This document shows positions 10,101 to 17,947 of a stretch of 64,000 bases of DNA, one piece after another. A program made the translations under genes and the position numbers. Below the pieces are notes generated by a model. The model was not told where the DNA came from, did no database searches, and was given only the letters and a program-made list of their open reading frames with translations. Location of the stretch: the NCBI RefSeq assembly GCF_004116265.1, contig NZ_QOUX01000026.1, positions 124,001 through 188,000 of the forward strand, written 5' to 3'. Within the stretch, counting starts at the first letter, position 1. The number at the start of each line of letters is the position of its first letter. The DNA is from Anaerobacillus alkaliphilus (GTDB lineage: Bacteria; Bacillota; Bacilli; Bacillales; Anaerobacillaceae).

Positions 10101-11378
10101 AGGAATAATATCGCAGGATATTATCTTTATAAAAAATCTCCTAATCAAGATACCTTTGAAAGGATTTCTACACAACTAATTACAACAAATCAATTTACGG
10201 ACAACAATGTTTTACAAGGGCAAACCTATCTTTACAAAGTAACTTCCGTTACACACTCTGGGCTTGAGTCTGATTTCTCTTCCTTGGTTTCAGTTACTGT
10301 TCCTTTACCATCAACAGTATCACGCGTTGAAGATAATAATTCAAACCTATCTTATTCAGGCTCATGGATTACTACCTCTAGTAGTAATTATAGTGGTGGC
10401 ACTTACAGTTATGCTTCTTCACTTAACGCTAGTGTTGAATATATGTTTACTGGGACAGGCATTCGGGTGCTCTCTTTAACTAGCACTAGAAATGGATTAA
10501 TGGACATTTACATTAATGATCAACTTATAACAAAAGTTAACCTATATTCCGCTTCTGTTTCCTATCGTGTGAATGTGTTTGAGAAACTAGATCTTCCTTA
10601 TGGGACTCACACCATTAAACTAGTAAATCCTGCTCAAATAGGTCACCTTTCTGCAGTTGAAACTCGGATTAACGTTGATGCTTTTGATGTAATTGCTCCT
10701 ATTTTACCTAACGCACCAACGGATCTCCATGCTCAACCTGACTTTACTAGCGTAGGTCTTTCATGGGAAACAAATACTGACACTACCATTGCTGGGTTTC
10801 ATCTGTATCGAGCACTAGCTCATGAAGGTATCTTTGAAAAAGTGACAACCAGTGTGATTAAAACTAATTATTTTAAAGATACAAACGTTCAGCCAGGGCA
10901 ATCTTACTCTTACAAAGTAACTTCCGTTACACACTCTGGGCTTGAGTCTGATTTCTCTTCCTTGCTTTCGGTTACTGTTCCTTTACCATCAACAGTATCA
11001 CGCGTTGAAGATAATAATTCAAACCTATCTTATTCGGGCTCATGGATTACTACCTCTAGTAGTAATTATAGTGGTGGCACTTACAGTTATGCTTCTTCAC
11101 TTAACACTAGTGTTGAATATATGTTTACTGGGACAGGCATTCGGGTGCTCTCTTTAACTAGCACTAGAAATGGATTAATGGACGTTTACATTAATGATCA
11201 ACTTATAACAAAAGTTAACCTATATTCTGCTTCTGTTTCCTATCGTGTGAATGTGTTTGAGAAACTTGATCTTCCTTATGGGACTCACACCATTAAACTA
11301 GTAAATCCTGCTCAAATAGGTCACCAGTCTGCAGTCGAAACTCGGATTAACGTTGATGCTTTTGATGTCTTAAACTAA
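7140..11378 (+). CDS. Secreted S8 serine protease with inserted domain, PPC and repeated beta domains
   Basis: This is an exported subtilisin-family protease of about 1,412 residues. I prefer the ATG at 7140 to the upstream GTG at 7128, because an AAAGGTG site sits at a proper distance before it. A signal peptide (about 1-30) and an I9-like propeptide (about 100-175) precede the catalytic domain, whose triad is D228 (IDSGID), H285 (DHGTHVAG) and S657 (NGTSMAAPH). About 220 residues are inserted between ILSTVP and NGTSMAAP. They contain KILLIQDDESD and GGKLLLTGPD, which suggests a Rossmann/amidotransferase-like fold. A PPC-like beta domain follows (about 710-800). Then come three galactose-binding-like beta-sandwich modules separated by fibronectin III domains; the last two FN3/sandwich units are near-identical at DNA level. 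It is probably secreted for protein degradation or processing of surface proteins. Confidence 0.92.
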   Translation: MSSTTKRLLLVLFIFTFFTSSFLPSLVVANTNEQPSLNGSQISTNIENSLVEKRERDKTNSRSNLRKSEKNLEHITTAEIEEFYSNRMRPSNNPAVESTPNPETNEYIVTYRQNTNISNLRQKHQLKTKKRLPLINAELVELPKGLQQKNEVLANLKRDASVLSVQPNYKYYSSSVTPNDPLFKEQWGLNNIGQGIMGKKGTPNIDIDALEAWEITRGNSDIIVAVIDSGIDINHPDLKNNIWKNPNELLNQKDNDNNGFIDDTNGWNFYDQNNKVFNAFHGDDHGTHVAGIIAASTNNNIGISGIAPNVKIMPLKIIGPNGGDTASAIQAIEYATKMGAHIINASWGGRAYDHALKEAIEKSGLLFVAAAGNNGQNSDTSPVYPASFDSNNIISVAAVDNNGNKATFSNFGSSVDIAAPGVNILSTVPYSQQAGAAAEIYTNKFKAIYNGFGFENINDVAKRQDAFNKAMKFLDATTNSKILLIQDDESDTSLTNYLTIYQYLLNNAKYTYSTITLKTDEDGPNTTILQNYDIVIWFTGDGFGFNKTTITSNDQNSLTQFLNLGGKLLLTGPDLLYGIEETDFVTNILKLQVLGEGNSRDLLGVSGTIYENSSYPLKKHDFVDYITSRDTNTTKVNLVYPGQSNYDQAYSYYNGTSMAAPHVAGTAALIKSLHPSIKPEETIELVKKSGKYVSSLEGLVSSSKVVSAYNSLKANASQVKHDIPGIPVESEIIEGQLDNNNNSDDVYSIMLNKGQKLQLSLTGDTGTDFDLYLFNPQSKTVHLSEGIIAYSENPNTSNEKITFIAKENGLYFINIFAYSGTGNYTLSIGLEDQVYGAGVYEENHPGLIYKGIWSEISDSAYSLGSAKILNSNGSVEFTFVGSEIEWIGFKNNQQGVANVYINGELVATPSLYANGLKPQETIFKYSMAFGVHTIKIEWTGKSDLVGKKNEASVNIDKFVVTIKPSPPSELRAKPNFSSVDLSWEVNTRNNIAGYYLYKKSPNQDTFERISTQLITTNQFTDNNVLQGQTYLYKVTSVTHSGLESDFSSLVSVTVPLPSTVSRVEDNNSNLSYSGSWITTSSSNYSGGTYSYASSLNASVEYMFTGTGIRVLSLTSTRNGLMDIYINDQLITKVNLYSASVSYRVNVFEKLDLPYGTHTIKLVNPAQIGHLSAVETRINVDAFDVIAPILPNAPTDLHAQPDFTSVGLSWETNTDTTIAGFHLYRALAHEGIFEKVTTSVIKTNYFKDTNVQPGQSYSYKVTSVTHSGLESDFSSLLSVTVPLPSTVSRVEDNNSNLSYSGSWITTSSSNYSGGTYSYASSLNTSVEYMFTGTGIRVLSLTSTRNGLMDVYINDQLITKVNLYSASVSYRVNVFEKLDLPYGTHTIKLVNPAQIGHQSAVETRINVDAFDVLN
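10233..10690 (+). repeat. 458-bp intragenic direct repeat, copy 1
   Basis: This matches 10911-11368 at a constant offset of 678 bp with only about ten mismatches and no indels. It covers the end of one fibronectin III domain and a whole galactose-binding-like module of the protease, so it is a recent in-frame duplication. Confidence 0.9.
10911..11368 (+). repeat. 458-bp intragenic direct repeat, copy 2
   Basis: Second copy of the repeat at 10233-10690. The differences are scattered single bases (for example GTTTCAG versus CTTTCGG, and CACCTT versus CACCAG). The copy ends about ten bases before the stop codon, so the duplication extended the protein at its C-terminus. Confidence 0.9.
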
Positions 11379-11744
11379 GTTATCAAAGCTTTAATAATAG
11401 AAAATGCCCACTAATGTAAAAATATATAAACTGGACATTCTATCCGGAAAGAATTTTTCTTATTGTATTAGTCTCATACACTCATCATACCAATAGTGCT
11501 CATCAGTAACCATTGTATGCTTTAATACAAAGTAGGCAATATATATGATTTTACGAAATGACAATCAGTATAGTCACTCCAATAGGATTTATGTGGGATA
11601 TGAAGGTGTAAAACATTTAAACGATTAATGGGTGAACCTGGAGCGAGGGAAACATAAGATTAAACACCATCAAAATAATAAGCTTACCACTGATAGATGT
11701 TTACAATACATACCTTACAGTGGAGCATGAAAAATTTATATATT
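11379..11744. other. Intergenic stretch without a recognisable gene
   Basis: About 365 bp with only very short interrupted frames. A weak hairpin (ATTCT/AGAAT) followed by TTTTT near 11438-11460 may end the protease transcript. Short peptide-like stretches on both strands could be eroded remnants of a mobile element, but I cannot assign them to any family. Confidence 0.4.
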
Positions 11745-11749
11745 TATAA

Positions 11750-11801
11750 AAAAAAAAGCTCCGAATATTATAGCACTATATCTACAATACTCGGAGCTTT
11801 C
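11750..11801 (-). terminator. Rho-independent terminator of the polysaccharide operon
   Basis: The inverted repeat AAAGCTCCGA/TCGGAGCTTT surrounds an AT-rich loop and is followed on the minus strand by a run of ten T. It lies just downstream of the UDP-glucuronate epimerase stop at 11820, at the physical end of the capsule locus. Confidence 0.85.
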
Positions 11802-11819
11802 GTTATTCTATAATGTAAA

Positions 11820-12845
11820 TTATTTTTTGTTATAATACTCTACATACCAATCGGCAAACCACTGTAATCCAACCTCTATTGAAGTCTCAGGTTTAAATCC
11901 TACAGCATTTTGAAGCTTGTCTGTTGAAGCATACGTTGCTGGTACATCACCAGGCTTGATTGGCTCAAAGACTTTCTCAAACATTACTTCCCTACCGAGC
12001 GCGTTAGTTAGTGCTTTCTCTAGGGTTCCGATAAAGGTCATTAGCTTTTCTGGCTTATTGTTACCGATATTAAACACATTATGAGGTACTTCATCGACTG
12101 GCGGATGTCCAATCAATCTTTCAATTCCCTCTACTATATCATCTACATAAGTAAAGTCGCGATAGAGGTCGTTCTCAAAATCACCATTATTAAAGATTTT
12201 AATTTGTTCATTAGCAAAGTATTTATCCGTAAAACCAAAGTAAGCCATATCTGGTCTTCCCATTGGTCCATAAACGGTAAAGAAGCGTAATCCCGTAGAA
12301 GGGATCTTATAAAGATGACTATATGTGTGGGCCATTAACTCATTAGACTTCTTAGTCGACGCATATAATGATACCGGATTATCAACAAAGTCTGACTCTT
12401 CGAATGGAACCTTTTTATTAGCTCCATAAACCGAACTAGAAGAAGCATAAACAAGATGGTCAACAGGATTGTGACGGCAAGCTTCTAAGATATTGTAAAA
12501 TCCAATAATATTACTCTGAATATAGACATCAGGGTTTTCAATTGAATAACGTACTCCCGCTTGAGCAGCTAAGTTCACAACAAAATTAGGCTTATACTCT
12601 TCAAAGAGTTCATTAACTAATGGCTTGTCCGAGATATCGCCTTTAACAAACATAAAATTTGAATGAGGTTCAAGTTGCTGGAGACGAGCATGTTTAAGCT
12701 CAACATCATAGTAATCATTCATATTATCTATTCCTATTACTTTGCAGCCTCGGTCTAATAGTTTCTTTGACAGAAAATAACCAATGAAGCCTGCCGCTCC
12801 GGTAATTAAGAATACTTTATTTTGGTATAAGTTCTTGGAAGTCAT
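11820..12845 (-). CDS. UDP-glucuronate 4-epimerase (CapI-type, NAD-dependent SDR)
   Basis: A cytoplasmic extended short-chain dehydrogenase of 341 residues, expected to interconvert UDP-glucuronate and UDP-galacturonate. The N-terminus has the Rossmann motif GAAGFIG (about 16-22), followed by a GIDNMNDYYD segment typical of CapI/LspL-type UDP-GlcA epimerases; the catalytic YASTK motif is near 160 and RFFTVYGP near 190. The start overlaps the upstream ugd gene by 29 bp, and a GGAG site lies about 10 bp before the ATG. The pair makes metabolic sense: UDP-glucose dehydrogenase supplies UDP-glucuronate to this epimerase. An alternative specificity within the same epimerase family cannot be excluded from sequence alone. 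Confidence 0.9.
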   Translation of the reverse strand: MTSKNLYQNKVFLITGAAGFIGYFLSKKLLDRGCKVIGIDNMNDYYDVELKHARLQQLEPHSNFMFVKGDISDKPLVNELFEEYKPNFVVNLAAQAGVRYSIENPDVYIQSNIIGFYNILEACRHNPVDHLVYASSSSVYGANKKVPFEESDFVDNPVSLYASTKKSNELMAHTYSHLYKIPSTGLRFFTVYGPMGRPDMAYFGFTDKYFANEQIKIFNNGDFENDLYRDFTYVDDIVEGIERLIGHPPVDEVPHNVFNIGNNKPEKLMTFIGTLEKALTNALGREVMFEKVFEPIKPGDVPATYASTDKLQNAVGFKPETSIEVGLQWFADWYVEYYNKK

Positions 12846-14196
12846 GGCTTTCAGTCTCCCTTGTAACAGCTCTTTGAGAGGCTCTTCTACCTACTGAATG
12901 GTATTCAACTCCTGCAGTTTCCATATCTTTTATTTGATATATATTTCTACCATCAAACACAAGAGGTGTTCTCATTAGCTCTTTATACATATCTGCTTTT
13001 ACAGCCTTAACCTCTCCCCACTCAGTAAAGATAAAGCAGACATTTGCTCCTGCTAACGCTTCCTCAACGTTAGAAACATACTTAATTGAACCTCTACCGT
13101 TCTTTCCTTCAGGATACAATATTGCAAAATTATTTGCACCTACAGGATCAAAAGCATAGATGTCAGCACCTTGTTCCAATAATAATGGGATATTCTCAAG
13201 AGCAGCGGCCTCTCTAAGGTCATCTGTTCCAGGTTTAAATGTTAAGCCTAAAACAGCTACTTTCAAGCCGTTAAACGTTATTAATCTCTTGCTTGCTTTC
13301 TTATATAAGAGAGTCTTTTGATCCTTGTTTACATCAATAGTAGCCCTTACCGTTCTCAACTCATATCCGTTTTGTCTCGCAATGTTTTCTAATGCTTTCG
13401 TATCCTTAGGGAAGCAAGAACCTCCAAATCCAATACCTGCATTTAGGAACTTACTACCGATACGCTCATCAAAACTCATTCCTAATGCTACATCTTGGAT
13501 ATCCGCTCCAACTAGCTCACAAAGATTTGCAATATCATTCATATAAGAAATCTTTAATGCCAAGAAATCATTTGATGCGTATTTAATCATTTCTGCCGAT
13601 CTTCTATTTACAGACACAATAGGTAGATTAAATGGTTTATAAATGCCCATTAATATTTCTTCAGCCCATTTGCTTTCCGTACCAATAACAATTCTTTCCG
13701 CATGTAATGTATCATGAACAGCGGACCCTTGTGCTAAAAATTCAGGGTTTGAAGCCACTTCTACTCTTACATCATTAACTAAGAAATCATGAATAAATTG
13801 TTCAACTTTATCGTTAGTTCCAACTGGAACAGTTGATTTAACAACAACTAAGCAATCCTTTTCAATCGATTCCGCGATTTGTCTTGCAACAGTTGCAATA
13901 TATGATAGATTTGCAGAGCCATCCGGTTGTTCTGGAGTACCAACACCTATGAAAATTGCATCTGCATCTCTATAAGCTGCTTTGTAATCTGTTGTATAAT
14001 CAATTCTCCCGGCAGCATAGTTTTTCTGCATTAATTCTTCTAAACCAACTTCATAAATTGGAGAAACTCCAGATTTCATGACATTTACTTTCTTTTCATC
14101 AATATCAACGCAGGTCACTTGATGGCCAACCTCTGCAAAACATACGCCTGCAACAAGGCCGACATAACCCGTTCCTGCAACTGCTATTTTGTACAT
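12817..14196 (-). CDS. ugd: UDP-glucose 6-dehydrogenase
   Basis: This enzyme oxidises UDP-glucose to UDP-glucuronate with two NAD+. The 459 residues match the usual family length. Visible motifs are the N-terminal NAD-binding GTGYVGLVAG, GVGTP near 87, VKSTVPVGT near 120, and the catalytic cysteine segment GFGGSCFPKDTKAL near 255, followed by the C-terminal UDP-binding domain (LTFKPGTDDLREA). A GAGGAG site precedes the ATG at 14196. It forms a two-gene unit with the overlapping epimerase. It is separated from the upstream polysaccharide genes by a hairpin terminator and about 420 bp, so it may have its own promoter. The substrate would come from gtaB in the same locus. Confidence 0.95.
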   Translation of the reverse strand: MYKIAVAGTGYVGLVAGVCFAEVGHQVTCVDIDEKKVNVMKSGVSPIYEVGLEELMQKNYAAGRIDYTTDYKAAYRDADAIFIGVGTPEQPDGSANLSYIATVARQIAESIEKDCLVVVKSTVPVGTNDKVEQFIHDFLVNDVRVEVASNPEFLAQGSAVHDTLHAERIVIGTESKWAEEILMGIYKPFNLPIVSVNRRSAEMIKYASNDFLALKISYMNDIANLCELVGADIQDVALGMSFDERIGSKFLNAGIGFGGSCFPKDTKALENIARQNGYELRTVRATIDVNKDQKTLLYKKASKRLITFNGLKVAVLGLTFKPGTDDLREAAALENIPLLLEQGADIYAFDPVGANNFAILYPEGKNGRGSIKYVSNVEEALAGANVCFIFTEWGEVKAVKADMYKELMRTPLVFDGRNIYQIKDMETAGVEYHSVGRRASQRAVTRETESHDFQELIPK

Positions 14197-14331
14197 AGGT
14201 AATCTCCTCTTAGCATATTATTTAATAGATATTTGCTTTATTATTGGAACAAGTATACTGTTATTAGTCAAAAAAACACCTTATACTAATTATTTTTATA
14301 TAGTTCGTGTACTTAACTATGAGTAACAAGT

Positions 14332-14372
14332 GTTAAAAACAGCCCTTTTAGTTTTCTCTCAGGGCTGTTTAT
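14332..14372 (-). terminator. Hairpin terminator between pyruvyltransferase gene and ugd
   Basis: A ten-base-pair perfect stem AAACAGCCCT/AGGGCTGTTT is followed on the minus strand by a T-rich stretch. It lies about 250 bp past the stop of the pyruvyltransferase gene and would separate it from ugd unless transcription reads through. The flanking parts of the 14197-14617 gap hold no gene I can recognise. Confidence 0.8.
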
Positions 14373-14519
14373 TAAACCAAGTAACCTTCAGAATAGATGA
14401 CTTAACATTAAGAAAATCTACCTGTAAAGACAACTAAAAACTTCTATGAATTTTGATTAGGATTAGTGATAGGCGTCATTTCTCTGTTAGAACTGTCAAT
14501 GTTACTATAAAAGCTTAAG

Positions 14520-14537
14520 TCGAGTATGCTTACTCGA
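14520..14537. repeat. Perfect short inverted repeat TCGAGTA-TGCT-TACTCGA
   Basis: A seven-base-pair perfect palindrome with a 4-nt loop lies in the gap between the pyruvyltransferase gene and ugd. There is no T-run on either side, so it is not an obvious terminator. It could be an operator or an RNA hairpin; there is no direct evidence for either. Confidence 0.45.
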
Positions 14538-14617
14538 TATATTCACAGGGGGCAATTCCTAATAAAATACAATTAGCATTCATTACTTTCTGGTATACCG
14601 AAATATCATGGAAATAT

Positions 14618-15460
14618 TTATAGATATTTAGTAAAACTCTTATATAATGCTCCTTTTTTAGCTTCAACCTGGGTTTCAGTAACTTTATACCCATCTATTA
14701 TCTCATTAATTGTAGGGTTTCCTGGATTATTTAAGTCAAAAGAGTCCACCTTAATATTAAATCCAGAATAATAATCATCAAACTTGTATCCATCTCCTAG
14801 TAGATTGTTTGTATATATTAATCTTTTATTTGGTATCCCAAAACTATCTGCTACAATTAAACCATGCAAAGCACTTGAGATGATTACTTCACACTGTGAA
14901 ATAGTTTTAACTACATTTAATGGGTCATCAGTTAAATCAATAACGACTGAGTTATTATAAGCTTCCTTAAGTTCCAAAAATCTTTTTTCATCCTTTTCTC
15001 TAAAATGGGGTATTATACCTATTGAATACTTCTTTTCGATAGGTCCTTTTAAAAGGTGAGATGCTAATAAACCTCCATCACCCGTAGGGACATTTAATTC
15101 CTTGTTTAATATCTTTTCAAGCCTCTTTCTCGTCAACTCTCCCCTAACTGAAGCTACATTTATTTCCTTTCTTATTGGAATAAGTTCTTTATCAGAATAA
15201 GTAATAAATCCAGTTGACCATATTTGAAGCGGTGGTTGAAATTGTCCGTATAACTTCTTCAACATTATTTTAGATTTAGTAGTAAGGTTTGTATTTTCAT
15301 GGAAAAAAAACCTTAGATAACTCCCTATTGCCGTAGTTTCACTTTTCCAAATATCACTATGAATAACTTTAAAGCCAAGGACATCTTCTATTACTAATTC
15401 ATTTAATAAATCACCCATATTGCCTATTTTTGAATATTTTACCTTTATTTCTTTTTTCAT
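14618..15460 (-). CDS. Polysaccharide pyruvyltransferase family protein
   Basis: Predicted to transfer pyruvate from phosphoenolpyruvate to a sugar of the repeat unit, giving an acidic ketal. The family pattern is visible in the N-terminal NMGDLLNELV, the RGELTRK segment in the middle, GDGGLL, and the C-terminal SSALHGLIVADSFGIP (near 205). I place the start at the ATG at 15460 (280 residues) rather than 15481: GAGG lies 8 bp before it, and only one base separates it from the upstream flippase stop (TAG A ATG), so the two are translationally coupled. It is the last gene before a terminator. In SLH-bearing bacteria pyruvylated wall polymers anchor SLH domains through CsaB, but this protein sits with capsule genes and its target is uncertain. 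Confidence 0.85.
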   Translation of the reverse strand: MKKEIKVKYSKIGNMGDLLNELVIEDVLGFKVIHSDIWKSETTAIGSYLRFFFHENTNLTTKSKIMLKKLYGQFQPPLQIWSTGFITYSDKELIPIRKEINVASVRGELTRKRLEKILNKELNVPTGDGGLLASHLLKGPIEKKYSIGIIPHFREKDEKRFLELKEAYNNSVVIDLTDDPLNVVKTISQCEVIISSALHGLIVADSFGIPNKRLIYTNNLLGDGYKFDDYYSGFNIKVDSFDLNNPGNPTINEIIDGYKVTETQVEAKKGALYKSFTKYL

Positions 15461-15461
15461 T

Positions 15462-16751
15462 CTAAATTCCTCTTTCTTCATTATTATTTTTGCTTGTGAA
15501 ATACAATACTATTAATAATATTAAATACAAGGTAAAGTAACCCTTGTTTGTCAACTCTAGGAAAATCTCTATAGGAAGTTCTTGTTGTTGAGATATGAAG
15601 TATATAGTTAACGCAATTATAATAAAAAATAATTGTAAAAATAACTTGAATTTCTGTCTTCCAGAAATAATAAAACCATGCATTAACCCTGTGACTACAA
15701 ATCTAATTGCAAATAATGGAATGAGTATTTTTACAAATGTCCCACTTTTTAACCACTCCGGACCAAACACAAGAGAAAATAATGGTTCAGCTATTAACCA
15801 TAAAATTGAAAATCCAACTATAGCAATAAATATTAATAAAATTACTGTGCTTTTAAATGTATTGTAAAAATCACCCTTCTTTTCCTTTTCCAAAGTTGCT
15901 TTTCTAAAAAAAACCTTACCTACATTACTGCTTACTAGACTAAGTGGGATAGCCAATATAGTCATCGATAAAAAAAAGTATCCAGCATCTTCTATACTAT
16001 ATAAAGAAGTAATAAATATCGGTAATATTGAAAAAGAGCATACCGATACAAATAATCCTGGCATTGAAAAAAGTGGTTGTACACGGTATTTAATAGCTAC
16101 ATGTTTCATCTCTTGATAAGTAGAGCTTAAAATTTCACTTTTTTTGGAAATTATATAGTTTGATTGTCTCCTGATACCAAATATGGTTGCTACAAACTGT
16201 GAAATTATTAACCCCAAGAAACCCACTTTAAATAACCCTAAGAATATCTTTAAGAAGTTTGATGTAATTGAGCGTATTAGTGCTATTGAGGACATTAATT
16301 TATACTGTTCAAACCTGTTATTGTATGAATCAGCTATTTTGGCAAATCCACTAAATAATAACAAGGGTAGTGATACATAAATCCAATTACCAACTTGTTC
16401 AAATATTCTGGGATTAAGATTGTCGATCGTTATTAATACAATGGACATAATTAAAACCATAAAACATAATAAGTAAAAAGTTAAAGCACAAACTATGTTT
16501 GCTTCTTCATCGTCTTTAGCTGTCACTATACCCATTTGATACTGCAAAGTGACAAGAGGTATACACATTGTTACTATTGAAGTTACTATTGCTAATACTC
16601 CAAAATCTTCAGCAGTATATAAACGTGTAATAATTGGTTGACAGACTAATGCTATAATTTGTGCTAATATGACTCCTGAAGATAAAATTGCTATGTTTTT
16701 TAAACCACTATTTTTGAAAATTTTTCCGACATAAGCCTTAAAACTTATCAG
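15462..16751 (-). CDS. Wzx-like oligosaccharide flippase, probable non-canonical start
   Basis: A polytopic membrane protein of the MATE/polysaccharide-exporter superfamily, expected to flip the lipid-linked repeat unit across the membrane. The first ATG in frame is at 16568, but the frame is open further upstream and encodes a typical flippase N-terminus (IFKNSGLKNIAIL, then ILAQIIALVCQPIITRLY, then AEDFG). No ATG, GTG or TTG lies in that extension. The only plausible starts are CTG at 16751 (7 bp after GGGTG) or ATT at 16754. From CTG the protein has 429 residues, normal for the family; from ATG it would lack the first transmembrane segments. Many hydrophobic helices follow. It is strongly AT-rich, like its neighbours. 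Confidence 0.82.
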   Translation of the reverse strand: MISFKAYVGKIFKNSGLKNIAILSSGVILAQIIALVCQPIITRLYTAEDFGVLAIVTSIVTMCIPLVTLQYQMGIVTAKDDEEANIVCALTFYLLCFMVLIMSIVLITIDNLNPRIFEQVGNWIYVSLPLLLFSGFAKIADSYNNRFEQYKLMSSIALIRSITSNFLKIFLGLFKVGFLGLIISQFVATIFGIRRQSNYIISKKSEILSSTYQEMKHVAIKYRVQPLFSMPGLFVSVCSFSILPIFITSLYSIEDAGYFFLSMTILAIPLSLVSSNVGKVFFRKATLEKEKKGDFYNTFKSTVILLIFIAIVGFSILWLIAEPLFSLVFGPEWLKSGTFVKILIPLFAIRFVVTGLMHGFIISGRQKFKLFLQLFFIIIALTIYFISQQQELPIEIFLELTNKGYFTLYLILLIVLYFTSKNNNEERGI

Positions 16752-16890
16752 AATTACTCACCCTTCATTTCTAATTTGGTTTAGATCTTATTGAAAAATA
16801 CAATTTAAGAGTAATCTTTACTCACCCCTTAAAAAAACTTAAGATAACTAATATACCTTTGTCGAACATCACTTTAGTAAATTAACGCTT

Positions 16891-17847
16891 CTATTCAACT
16901 TTTGTATAGTATTTCTTTTGTTTTTTCTTTTTTCGATAAAAATCGAATATTTTCTTTCCAAAGGTCATAGGATTAAAAATCTTTAAATCTAAGATTCTAA
17001 TTTTATTCAACCTTAATTTTATAAATACTGAGATTCCTTTCCTAACTCCAAATCGGAACGATGAAATCAAATAACCTATGCTACTTATATTCAGAAAAGC
17101 AAAGTCTTGGCTTCTCAAATTATTTTTAAGAAACTTATAATAATTAATAAATACATTTAGACGCGCATCAAATACTTTATTACTTACAGTTCGAGTAAGA
17201 CTTCCCTTACTTCTCGTGACACAATATATAACTCTTTCAGAAACATCAAATTTACTCATATAATATCCTACTTTAGTTGAGAACATCACATCATTTGAAG
17301 CAATAACCTCATCAAAGAATATATCATTATTCTTAACGTAGCTCGTCTTTAATAACTTTGACCATGGTACATAAAAACGATACCTTAACAAAAGCTCCGA
17401 ATAAGGACTACCATGTTTCTGTTCATCAAGTATTTTAGTATAAGTCAAGTGACGGTCTGAAACTTTTCCAGTATCCAATTCAATACTTATTGGTCTAAAA
17501 AAGATTACATCATTCTCAGTATTAAAATATGCTTGCAACGTATCATAAAAGCCCTCAAGAAAGTAATCATCCGAATCAGCAAAGAGTAACCATTTTCCAA
17601 TTGCTTGATTGAGTCCAATATTGCGACAAGCCCCAGCACTTTTATTTAATGTGTTATTATAGTGAAATTCTACATTTTTTTTTTTGAATTTCATTATGAG
17701 TTTTAGGAATTCTTCTTTTTCCCTCCCGTTACTCTGATCATCGACTACAATGACCTGAATTTCTTTAGAATTTGGGATGGACTTTAGTAATTTGTCTAGT
17801 AATGCCACTGAATTATAATGTGGTATTATTATAGATAGGTTGACCAT
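16891..17847 (-). CDS. Family 2 glycosyltransferase
   Basis: A cytoplasmic GT-A-fold glycosyltransferase of 318 residues that should add one sugar to the lipid-linked repeat unit. The N-terminus is canonical (LSIIIPHYNS, then VIVVDDQSN), GACRNIGL marks the nucleotide-sugar region, and the metal-binding acidic motif is ADSDDYF near 95. The C-terminal part is lysine-rich and basic, possibly membrane-apposed. I chose the ATG at 17847, because AAGGTGG lies 5 bp before it, rather than the GTG at 17856 that overlaps that site. It lies between the polymerase and flippase genes; the donor and acceptor sugars cannot be told from sequence. Confidence 0.88.
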   Translation of the reverse strand: MVNLSIIIPHYNSVALLDKLLKSIPNSKEIQVIVVDDQSNGREKEEFLKLIMKFKKKNVEFHYNNTLNKSAGACRNIGLNQAIGKWLLFADSDDYFLEGFYDTLQAYFNTENDVIFFRPISIELDTGKVSDRHLTYTKILDEQKHGSPYSELLLRYRFYVPWSKLLKTSYVKNNDIFFDEVIASNDVMFSTKVGYYMSKFDVSERVIYCVTRSKGSLTRTVSNKVFDARLNVFINYYKFLKNNLRSQDFAFLNISSIGYLISSFRFGVRKGISVFIKLRLNKIRILDLKIFNPMTFGKKIFDFYRKKKKQKKYYTKVE

Positions 17848-17947
17848 TTTAACCACCTTTTAGTTATTTCACTGGTTTTTATTATTTATTAATATTCTAT
17901 AATCTTTAATAAAGTTTACATAATTATAGTATTTTCTATTTAATTCG

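Noticed and set aside
10264-11157. Two near-identical 71-codon plus-strand frames
   Set aside because: They are an alternative frame of the duplicated protease segment, identical only because the DNA is duplicated.
11400-11740. Possible transposase remnant between the protease and the capsule locus
   Set aside because: Short translated pieces on both strands did not assemble into a recognisable family, so no mobile element is claimed.
14197-14330. Promoter for ugd
   Set aside because: TTGACT and TATACT are present on the minus strand but are only 8 bp apart, so they cannot form one promoter; no better pair was found.
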